A stretch of 26,507 nucleotides of DNA, from assembly GCA_016179165.1 (NCBI GenBank), contig JACORX010000329.1:1-26507 (forward strand), given 5' to 3'. Both the position numbers and the translations under genes were made by a program. The DNA is from Candidatus Rokuibacteriota bacterium (GTDB lineage Bacteria > Methylomirabilota > Methylomirabilia > Rokubacteriales > CSP1-6). This document shows, piece by piece, positions 15,157 to 22,567 of the stretch. The number at the start of each line of letters is the position of its first letter. Within the stretch, counting starts at the first letter, position 1. The notes under the pieces were generated by a model. It was not told where the DNA came from, did not search any database, and saw only the letters and a program-made list of their open reading frames with translations.

Positions 15157-16435
15157 GCGCCGGCTCCATCATTAAGAACCGCTCCACGAGCTCGAGGGTG
15201 TGCTTCACGGCTCCCTGACGACCCACGAGGGCCTGGAAGGCGGCCTCTCCCATACGCTGCCTCAGCTCGAGGTCGCCCAACAACCGGCCGACCCAGCGCT
15301 CGAGCTCCGCGCCTTCGCGGACCAGCACGGCGCCGCCGGCGGCCAGCAGGACGTCGGCGCTCTCGCGGAAATTGCCCGTGTGCGGTCCGAAGAGGACCGC
15401 CTTTCGCAGCAGCGCGGGCTCCAGCATGTTGTGGCCGCCTGTCGGGACGAGGCTGCCCCCGACGAATACCACGGTTGCGACCCTGTAAAGCTGCGCCAGC
15501 TCTCCGACCGTATTGAGAATGATCACCGAGTTCCGGTCCCTCGCGCCCGGAAGATCGCTGCGGCGGACCGCGCTGAGCCCACGCTCGATCACGAGGCGCT
15601 CCACCTCCGGCACGCGCTCCGGGTGCCGTGGGGCAAGGAGCAGGACCAGCTGTGGGAAGTGCGTGCGGAGCCGCGCGAAGGCGTCCAGCACGGCGGCATC
15701 CTCGCCTCGATGCGTGCTGCCAGCGATCCACACGAGGTCGTCCTCGCCGAGCCCGAGCAGCCGTTGCCACAGGGACTCGCCACCGGCATCCGGGGCGGCG
15801 AGGTCCGCCTTGAGGTTGCCCGTGACCACCACCCGCTCTGGCGGCGCGCCGAGGGCGATGATACGGCGCGCGTCCTCCTGCGACTGCATCGCGAAGACCC
15901 CGACGTCGCGCAGCATCCTGGAGGTGAGGAAACGCACGCGGCGGTAGCGTCGGAAGGAGCGGTCAGAGATGCGCCCGTTGGCGATCATGGACGGGACGCC
16001 GCGCGCCGCCAGCGCCCGGAAGAAATTCGGCCACAACTCGGTCTCCATCCCGATGAAGAAGCGGGGCCTCACGGCATCCAGCGCGCGGCGGACAGGCCCT
16101 GGCAGGTCGACGGGGAAGTACCGATGGCTCACCTTCCCATCGAGCCTGTCGGACACAATGCGCGCCCCCGTCGGCGTGACCGTCGTCATGACGATACCGA
16201 GCTCCGGCCAGCGGCGGAGGAGCGCCTCGACCAGTGGGACCGCCGTCGCCGCCTCTCCGACGGACACGGCGTGGATCCAGCAGCGCGGCTCGGCCGGCAG
16301 GCCCGCCCCGTAGCGCCCCAGGCGCTGACCGATCGCCCTGTCGTAACCTCCGCGCCTGAGCTTCCGGACCGCGAACACGACCAGGTAGGCGAGCAGCCCG
16401 AGCCGGAGCGCCACGGAGTAGAGGGCGTGGATCAG
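15149..16435 (-). CDS. waaA: 3-deoxy-D-manno-octulosonic acid (Kdo) transferase
   Basis: This 428-aa GT30 enzyme adds Kdo from CMP-Kdo to lipid IVA. A hydrophobic N-terminal anchor (about 4-24) is followed by HAVSVGEAAT with the conserved glutamate at 61, MTTVTPTGA, ETELWPNFFRAL and GGHNMLEPALL. The frame is open far upstream, but no ATG occurs where the family starts. The best start is CTG at 16435-16433. It overlaps the stop of the acyltransferase as CTGA, copying the ATGA pattern of neighbouring junctions, and has AGGAGG seven bases upstream. GTG at 16414 is the fallback and would cut seven residues from the anchor. The stop overlaps lpxK by 8 bp. Confidence 0.93.
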   Translation of the reverse strand: MIHALYSVALRLGLLAYLVVFAVRKLRRGGYDRAIGQRLGRYGAGLPAEPRCWIHAVSVGEAATAVPLVEALLRRWPELGIVMTTVTPTGARIVSDRLDGKVSHRYFPVDLPGPVRRALDAVRPRFFIGMETELWPNFFRALAARGVPSMIANGRISDRSFRRYRRVRFLTSRMLRDVGVFAMQSQEDARRIIALGAPPERVVVTGNLKADLAAPDAGGESLWQRLLGLGEDDLVWIAGSTHRGEDAAVLDAFARLRTHFPQLVLLLAPRHPERVPEVERLVIERGLSAVRRSDLPGARDRNSVIILNTVGELAQLYRVATVVFVGGSLVPTGGHNMLEPALLRKAVLFGPHTGNFRESADVLLAAGGAVLVREGAELERWVGRLLGDLELRQRMGEAAFQALVGRQGAVKHTLELVERFLMMEPAHG

Positions 16436-17082
16436 CGCCGCGCCTCCTCGTCGACCTGCCAGGTGACGGCATTCAAGGCGGACTCGATCTCCCTGCGCAC
16501 GGTTTCCGCTCCGGCTGTGTCGATGTCGCGGGGGACAAGAATCGGCTCGCCGAAGCGGACTACACAGCGCGAGAACGGCTTCGGGATCCGAAATTCGTCC
16601 CACGAGCGCGCCCGCCATTCCGAAGACGCACCGACAGCCGCCGGTACGACCGGCGCGCCTGTTATCCTTGCCAGCACGACGACCCCGGCCTTGAGCACCT
16701 CCCGCGGACCCCGCGGGCCATCGGGCACCACGACGGCGCCGTGGCCCTCTCCGATTGCGTGGGCGAGGGCCCGGAGCCCCCCCGCGCCCCCGCGGCTCGA
16801 AGATCCTCGGACGGTCACGAAGCCGAAGCGGCGCACGAGGTCGGATATCATCGAGCCGTCTTCGGAGCGGCTGACCAGCGCGCGCAGCCCCCGTCGGCGA
16901 TAGAGGTAGGGTAGCAGCAGGAGGCGCGCGTGCCAGACGACGTAGATGGTCGGCGCGCCCGCGGCCCACAGGGGCTCCACGGTTTTCTCCTCGCGCCGTA
17001 AGCGCAGCGTGGCAGCCAGCAGCCGGAGCGCCCACGACCCTGCGGCCGGGGCCAGCTTTCGCCAGAGCCGGGCGGCCTTCAT
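16432..17082 (-). CDS. DUF374 lysophospholipid-acyltransferase family protein, LpxJ-like
   Basis: This 216-aa LPLAT-superfamily protein belongs to the DUF374 branch. The conserved histidine segment VVWHARLLLLPYL (48-60) is followed by SRSEDGSMISD (71-81), VRGSSSRGG (91-99) and VVPDGPRGP (118-126). DUF374 members include LpxJ of epsilonproteobacteria, which adds a secondary acyl chain to lipid A. The position between lpxB and waaA, with no lpxL/htrB in the window, supports that role here but does not prove it; acylation of another lipid remains possible. A weak N-terminal hydrophobic helix (about 15-27) suggests membrane association. The start overlaps lpxB as ATGA and the stop overlaps the waaA CTG as CTGA. 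Confidence 0.87.
   Translation of the reverse strand: MKAARLWRKLAPAAGSWALRLLAATLRLRREEKTVEPLWAAGAPTIYVVWHARLLLLPYLYRRRGLRALVSRSEDGSMISDLVRRFGFVTVRGSSSRGGAGGLRALAHAIGEGHGAVVVPDGPRGPREVLKAGVVVLARITGAPVVPAAVGASSEWRARSWDEFRIPKPFSRCVVRFGEPILVPRDIDTAGAETVRREIESALNAVTWQVDEEARR
16443..16448 (-). promoter_or_regulatory. Ribosome-binding site supporting a CTG start for waaA
   Basis: AGGAGG on the minus strand (cctcct on plus) lies inside the acyltransferase 3' end, with seven bases between it and CTG 16435. This spacing is near ideal for that codon; it would be 28 bases from the next candidate, GTG 16414. Confidence 0.6.
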
Positions 17083-18242
17083 GCGGCACCCACGACCTTC
17101 AGCACGGCCCGCGCCGCCCGTGCCCCGACGCCCGGCTGGCCCAGCATCGAGCGCACCTCCTTGAACGCCGCACGCTGGGCGGTCGCTGCCACGGAATCAC
17201 CGAGTAGCTGTTCTGCCTCGCTCGCAAGCCGCGCTCCGGTGACCTTATCTTGAAGTATCTCGGGCACGGCGCCGCGGCCCGCGACGATGTTCGGGAGGCT
17301 GATCCATGCCGACCGTTTCAGGAGCCGCACGATCACCTCGCTCAGCCGCGACACCCGGTAGCAGACGACCATCGGCGCCCCGAGCAGCGCCGCCTCGAGG
17401 GTCGCCGTCCCGGAGGCGATCAGGAGAGCGTCCGAGGCCGCCATCACCTCGTGCGTGAAACCTTCCACCACTTCCACCGGCGGGCCGCCCGCCTCGGACG
17501 CGCGCCTGAGGTGGACGGCGACGAGCCTCCGATCCACGCTCGCCGCCAACCCCAGCACGAAGCAGCGTCGGCCGTCGGCTCGGGAGAGCCGGGCTGCCGC
17601 ATCCAGCATGGGCGGCAGCAGGCGGTCGACTTCCTGCCGCCGGCTGCCGGGCAGGAGGCCCACCAGAGTCTGTCTCCCTCCCAAACCCAGCCGCTCGCGA
17701 GCCTTCGCCCGGTCGAGGTCGCTCGGCACCACGTCCAACAGGGGGTGGCCCACGAACTCCACCTGGACGCCGGCCTCCTCGTACAGGCGCATCTCGAAGG
17801 GAAACGCCGCGAGGACCCGCGTCACGCGCCGAGCCATCTGCCGTATGCGTCCCCGTCGCCAGGCCCAGAGCTGAGGCGGGATGAAGTATACGACCGGAAT
17901 CCCGGCCCGCCGCGCCTGCTGTGCTAACCGCAGGTTGAACTCGGGGAAGTCGATGAGCAGCATCGCCATCGGCCGGTCTTCCCGGAGCCGCCTCACAAGG
18001 AGCTTGTACGCTCGGTAGAGCCTGGGAACGCGGCCGATGGCCTCGCTCGTCCCCATCGCAGCGTGCGCCGTCGGGTCAACGAGGATCTCGACACCCGCCG
18101 CCGCCATGCGGGGCCCACCCATGCCGCTCAGTCGCAGGCCCGGATCGAGGGCCCGGAGCGCCCGGCACATGGTCGCGCCGTGGAGGTCGCCGGACGCCTC
18201 TCCGGCTGATACCATGATCAGACGGTCGTCAGCTGCCGTCAT
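17079..18242 (-). CDS. lpxB: Lipid-A-disaccharide synthase
   Basis: This 387-aa GT19 enzyme condenses UDP-diacylglucosamine with lipid X to form the lipid A disaccharide 1-phosphate at the inner membrane. AGEASGDLHGA (13-23) is the family signature, followed by DFPEFNLRLA, YFIPPQLWAWRRGR and FVGHPLLD. The C-terminal half has LLPGSRRQEV and ASGTATLEAALLGAPMVVCYR. The ATG at 18242 lies just after a 23-bp tandem repeat; ATG 18215 (residue 10) is an alternative. The stop overlaps the DUF374 gene as ATGA. Confidence 0.96.
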   Translation of the reverse strand: MTAADDRLIMVSAGEASGDLHGATMCRALRALDPGLRLSGMGGPRMAAAGVEILVDPTAHAAMGTSEAIGRVPRLYRAYKLLVRRLREDRPMAMLLIDFPEFNLRLAQQARRAGIPVVYFIPPQLWAWRRGRIRQMARRVTRVLAAFPFEMRLYEEAGVQVEFVGHPLLDVVPSDLDRAKARERLGLGGRQTLVGLLPGSRRQEVDRLLPPMLDAAARLSRADGRRCFVLGLAASVDRRLVAVHLRRASEAGGPPVEVVEGFTHEVMAASDALLIASGTATLEAALLGAPMVVCYRVSRLSEVIVRLLKRSAWISLPNIVAGRGAVPEILQDKVTGARLASEAEQLLGDSVAATAQRAAFKEVRSMLGQPGVGARAARAVLKVVGAA

Positions 18243-18310
18243 CCACGTTTACCACGACAATCATGGCACGTTTACCACGACAATCATGGCACGCTCACCA
18301 CGACAATCAT
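18229..18310 (-). other. Chain of minicistrons linked by ATGA overlaps
   Basis: The lpxI stop is part of ATGA (18310-18307). Reading from that ATG gives MIVVVSVP and a stop at 18286-18284, itself part of ATGA. The next ATG (18287) gives MIVVVNVP and a stop at 18263-18261, again in ATGA. The third ATG (18264) gives MIVVVNVDDGS, stopping at 18231-18229, 14 bases past the start of lpxB. Ribosomes ending lpxI could thus restart repeatedly before reaching the lpxB start. Translation is not shown by the sequence; the overlaps are. Confidence 0.4.
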
Positions 18311-18325
18311 GGCACGCTCACCACG
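18244..18325 (-). repeat. 23-bp tandem repeat between lpxI and lpxB
   Basis: The plus-strand unit cacgtttaccacgacaatcatgg occurs at 18244-18266 and 18267-18289. A third copy with gctc for gttt lies at 18290-18312, and a 13-base partial copy runs into the lpxI 3' end. The partial copy shows that the unit derives from the end of lpxI plus its ATGA. The repeats fill the 64-bp gap. Confidence 0.93.
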
Positions 18326-19104
18326 GTGATGCCGGCGCGGTCCGCGATTCGTACCGCCTCGTCGCGCTCCACGAAGAGCACCTTGCCGCCGTCCACGGCC
18401 AGTGCCGTCGCGCCGCCCTCCGCCATGGCCGCAAGCGTCGCCGGCCCGACGGTGGGGATATCGAAGCGGAAGTCGTGCCCTGCCGCCACCGCCTTGACCA
18501 CAACGGCGCCGCGGCCGGCCAGCTTGGCGCCCCGGCGGATCGTCTCGTCGGTGCCCTCGGCCGCCTCGACGGCCAGCGTGACGCCGCGCGAGCGCACGAC
18601 CGTCTGCCCGATCCCGTGCTCCGCCAGGCGGCGCGCGAGCGCGAAGCCCGCGCGTATCTCGTCCCACTCGTCCGGCGACGGCTCCCGCGACGTCACCGTC
18701 CCAGGCCCCATGATCCACGGTGAGAGAAACGGTCGCTGGTCGAGCACCTCGATTCCCATTTCCGCGAGCGTGGCCACGACGGTGGCGGACAAGGCGGCGT
18801 CAGACAGCCCCGCGCGGGCCAGCCGGCGGCCGGCTTCGTCCGTTTCGCCGACCTCGTCGAACACGCGCTGCTTCCAGAACTTACCCACGAACACGGCTGC
18901 CTGGACGCGTTCGCCGCGGAGCGTCTGGAGGACTGCCTGGATGTCGGTGATGGCGGAGGGCACCACGCGCTCGGCGTGGGCGTCAAGGCCCGCCACCTCG
19001 TCGAAGGCGAGCGCGACCACGCGCCATCCTCGGCGCGCGGCTTCGGCGGCGGCCCGGCCGGGGAGGACCCCGGCGCCGGCCATCACCGCGAGGCGGCGCT
19101 CCAC
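18307..19104 (-). CDS. lpxI: UDP-2,3-diacylglucosamine pyrophosphatase LpxI
   Basis: This 265-aa DUF1009 protein hydrolyses UDP-2,3-diacylglucosamine to lipid X, replacing LpxH. The N-terminal domain begins RLAVMAGAGVLPGRAA, and the C-terminal domain contains GHDFRFDIPTVGPATLAAM, the conserved LpxI segment. The start is GTG 19104. ATG 19083 overlaps the upstream stop as TGATG but would remove the first beta strand, so GTG is preferred. With that start the gene overlaps the oxidoreductase by 22 bp. The last codons (VVSVP) are the source of the downstream 23-bp repeat. Confidence 0.94.
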   Translation of the reverse strand: MERRLAVMAGAGVLPGRAAAEAARRGWRVVALAFDEVAGLDAHAERVVPSAITDIQAVLQTLRGERVQAAVFVGKFWKQRVFDEVGETDEAGRRLARAGLSDAALSATVVATLAEMGIEVLDQRPFLSPWIMGPGTVTSREPSPDEWDEIRAGFALARRLAEHGIGQTVVRSRGVTLAVEAAEGTDETIRRGAKLAGRGAVVVKAVAAGHDFRFDIPTVGPATLAAMAEGGATALAVDGGKVLFVERDEAVRIADRAGITVVSVP

Positions 19105-20117
19105 GGGAGATCCTTCGGCCAGGCGACCTCACCCCGGCCCTCACGGATCATCCGCTCGATTTCGAGCGCCACGGCCAGGGACCGAAGATCCTCGGTCTCG
19201 GGGAGCTCCACCTGGCCGGTCGCCATCGCGGCGCGAGCGGCCGATAGCAGGTGGCGGATCTCCAGCTTGAGAGGGTTGTCCTTGTGGACGAAAAGGCGCT
19301 CGACGAAGGACGCCTGCCGGTAGCGGATCGACTCGCGGTTGAGGGTGTACTCCTGCGCGGCCCGCCGGTGGATCTGGATGTCCTGGTCGGCGTAGTTCAG
19401 GACGATGTACGCGTCGGGCTGGGTGATCGAGAGGGTGCGGATCTTCTCCTCCGTGGCGCGGCTCGCCGTGATGGTCGCCATGGCCCCGGAGTCGAAGAGG
19501 ATCTGCACGTTGGCGACGTCGGCCTGGAGCGAGTGGATGGAGCGCCCGAGGGCGTTCATCCGGCGGGGCTCACTGTCCACAAGCCCCAGCACGATGTCGA
19601 TGTCGTGGATCATGAGGTCCATCACGACGGAGTCGCTCTGCACCCGCGGCACGAAGGGGCCGAGCCTACTCGACTCGATGAGGACGGGTCGCTCGACGAT
19701 CTTGCGCAGTTCCTGCACCGCCCCGTTGAAGCGCTCGACGTGGCCCACGTGGAGCACCCGGGCGCGTTGCCGCGCCAGGCGGAAGAGATCCTTGGCTTCT
19801 TCCAGCGTGGGTGTCATCGGCTTCTCGACGAGGACGTGGACGCCCGCTTCCAGCAGGTCACGCGCAACTTCGAAGTGGCGCTCGGTCGGCACGGCGACCG
19901 TGGCGATGTCGACGAGCTCCGCCAGCTCCCGGTGCGTGGCCACCGCCTGAGTTCCGTATTGGGCCGCGATCTGCTGAGCGCGGTCGGCATCGCTATCGCA
20001 GATCGCCACGAGCTCCACATCCCACAGCTCCGCCAATGCCAGGATGTGGTACTGACCCATGTGCCCCGCGCCTACCACTCCGGCGCGGATCCGTCCGCTC
20101 TCCGGCACGTTCACCAC
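19083..20117 (-). CDS. Gfo/Idh/MocA-family NAD(P)-dependent oxidoreductase
   Basis: This 344-aa protein has an N-terminal Rossmann domain with GAGHMG at 16-21 and the EKP motif at 98-100. The C-terminal domain contains DLMIHDID (167-174), with the family's catalytic histidine at 171. It sits between lpxA and lpxI. In organisms that make GlcN3N-type lipid A, a related oxidoreductase, GnnA, works with the aminotransferase GnnB near lpxA to convert UDP-GlcNAc to its 3-amino form. No gnnB is present here, so a GnnA role is only a hypothesis; another UDP-sugar could be the substrate. Start is GTG 20117 or GTG 20114, the latter giving a GTGA overlap with the lpxA stop. Confidence 0.88.
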   Translation of the reverse strand: MVNVPESGRIRAGVVGAGHMGQYHILALAELWDVELVAICDSDADRAQQIAAQYGTQAVATHRELAELVDIATVAVPTERHFEVARDLLEAGVHVLVEKPMTPTLEEAKDLFRLARQRARVLHVGHVERFNGAVQELRKIVERPVLIESSRLGPFVPRVQSDSVVMDLMIHDIDIVLGLVDSEPRRMNALGRSIHSLQADVANVQILFDSGAMATITASRATEEKIRTLSITQPDAYIVLNYADQDIQIHRRAAQEYTLNRESIRYRQASFVERLFVHKDNPLKLEIRHLLSAARAAMATGQVELPETEDLRSLAVALEIERMIREGRGEVAWPKDLPWSAASR

Positions 20118-20945
20118 ACGCGCTCCTCACTGTTTGCGTCTTCGGTTGCCGCGTTCGTCGCGCCCGGCGGCGGGACGATGCCGCGCTTCGAGCCCTCGAT
20201 GAAGTCGACGAGCCGCGCCACCAGCGGATGGCCGCCGAGCTCCGCCTTGAGCCTGGCGGCGGCGGCGGCGGGCGCGAGGCCGGAGCGGTACAGGATCCGA
20301 AAGGCGGCGCGCACCTGGCGCCGCCCCTCGCCGTCCACGCCGCCGCGGCGCATGCCGATCTCGTTTACGCCGCGCGCCGTCGCGGGTATGCCGTCGGCCA
20401 TCACAAAGGGCGGCACGTCCTGCGTGACCTTCGCGCAGCCGCCTACATAGGCGTACGTGCCGATCCGCGTGAAGGGATGGATCCCCGTGAGTCCGCCGAT
20501 CGTCGCGCGATCCTCGACGGTCACGTGACCGGTGAGGCCGGCATAGTTGATGATGATGACCTCGTCGCCGACCACGCAGTCGTGGGCGACGTGGCTCGAG
20601 ACCATGAGGAGGCAGCGACTTCCGATCCGCGTGTCTCGCCCTTCGTGGGTCGCCCTGTGCACGGTGACGTACTCCCGGATGACGGTGTCGTCGCCGACGC
20701 TCACGCCCACGGGCAGGCCCTCGCGGAACTTGAGATCCTGGGGCACCCCGCCGATGAGGGCGCCGTGCCCGACACGGCATCGCGCCCCCAGCCTCACGCG
20801 GCCATCGAGAACCACGTGGGCGCCGATCTCCGAGCCGGGCCCGAGCGTGACCAAGGGACCGATGAGGCTGTAGGGCCCGACCACGACCCCGGCTGCGATC
20901 TCCGCACCCGGCTCCACGATGGCCGTCGGATGGATGCGCGCCGGC

Positions 20946-20953
<8 letters not shown>
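20111..20953 (-). CDS. lpxA: UDP-N-acetylglucosamine acyltransferase
   Basis: This 280-aa left-handed beta-helix enzyme carries out the first step of lipid A synthesis, moving a 3-hydroxyacyl chain from ACP to UDP-GlcNAc. Hexapeptide repeats fill residues 8-190. SSHVAHDCVVGD places histidines at 121 and 124, matching the catalytic region of E. coli LpxA (His122/His125). The C-terminal helical domain ends LVDFIEGSKRGI, followed by a 20-residue Pro/Ala-rich extension. The start is GTG 20953, which gives VPEPARIHPTAIV; a longer open frame upstream is only the lpxD shadow. It overlaps lpxD by 8 bp, leaving no room for the fabZ gene often found between them. Confidence 0.95.
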
Positions 20954-21983
<1,030 letters not shown>

Positions 21984-21989
21984 GGCAGC

Positions 21990-22553
21990 CTACTTCTTGG
22001 CCTTGCGCGTCTCGTCGTCGAAGGCTTTGATCACTTCCTCCGTGACGTCCACCTCCGGCGCGCCGTAGACGACGCCGGCCTGCCGGCGCTCGAGGATGAG
22101 TGCGTAGCCCTTCTCCTTGCCGACCTTGGTGAAGACCCCCTCCAGCTCGCGCAGGATCTTCGCCCCCATGTTCTGTTCCTTCTTCTGCAGCTCCTTCTCG
22201 AAATCGCCGGCGAGACGCTGGGCGTCGCGCAGTTTGCGTTCGAGCTGGTCCTGCTTGTCCCTGCGGGCATCGGCCGACAGCAGCTGGCCCTTCTTCTCGA
22301 GCTCGTCGCGAAGCTTGTCGAGCTCGGCTTTCTGACCGTCCAGCTGCTTCTGCATGCCGCCCTTGTCCTTCTCCAGCAGCTCGCGGGCCTGCACCCCAGC
22401 CTGTGAGCGCGCGAGAATGCGCTGGAGATCCACGTACCCGATGCGGGTCGACTGTGGCGCCTGCGCGAGGGCCGGTGTCAGCACCCACCACAGAGCCGAG
22501 AGACTCACCAGCACCGTTACCACCACCGCCGCCTGCCTGAAGCGCCTACCCAT
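21990..22553 (-). CDS. skp: OmpH/Skp-family periplasmic chaperone
   Basis: This 187-aa protein has a signal peptide (about 1-31, ending ALAQA) and a conserved IGYVDLQRILARSQAG segment. A Lys/Glu-rich coiled coil runs from about 55 to 140, forming the tentacle-like arms of Skp, followed by GYALILERRQAGVVYG. Skp holds unfolded outer-membrane proteins in the periplasm for delivery to BamA. AGGAGG lies six bases before ATG 22553. The longer open frame reaching into bamA is a shadow. It sits 14 bp after bamA and 6 bp before lpxD, the classic order. Confidence 0.94.
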   Translation of the reverse strand: MGRRFRQAAVVVTVLVSLSALWWVLTPALAQAPQSTRIGYVDLQRILARSQAGVQARELLEKDKGGMQKQLDGQKAELDKLRDELEKKGQLLSADARRDKQDQLERKLRDAQRLAGDFEKELQKKEQNMGAKILRELEGVFTKVGKEKGYALILERRQAGVVYGAPEVDVTEEVIKAFDDETRKAKK

Positions 22554-22567
22554 GCCTCTCCTCCTGG

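Noticed and set aside
15200..16903. Long plus-strand ORF of 567 codons (and others such as 11985-13640)
   Set aside because: These are antisense shadows of waaA, waaF and GT genes in GC-rich DNA; compositions are Arg/His/Ala-rich without recognisable domains.
16436..17089. N-terminal extension of waaA to 17089
   Set aside because: The extension is the shadow of the DUF374 acyltransferase in another frame; its translation is low-complexity Arg/Gly-rich and the family N-terminus begins at the CTG.
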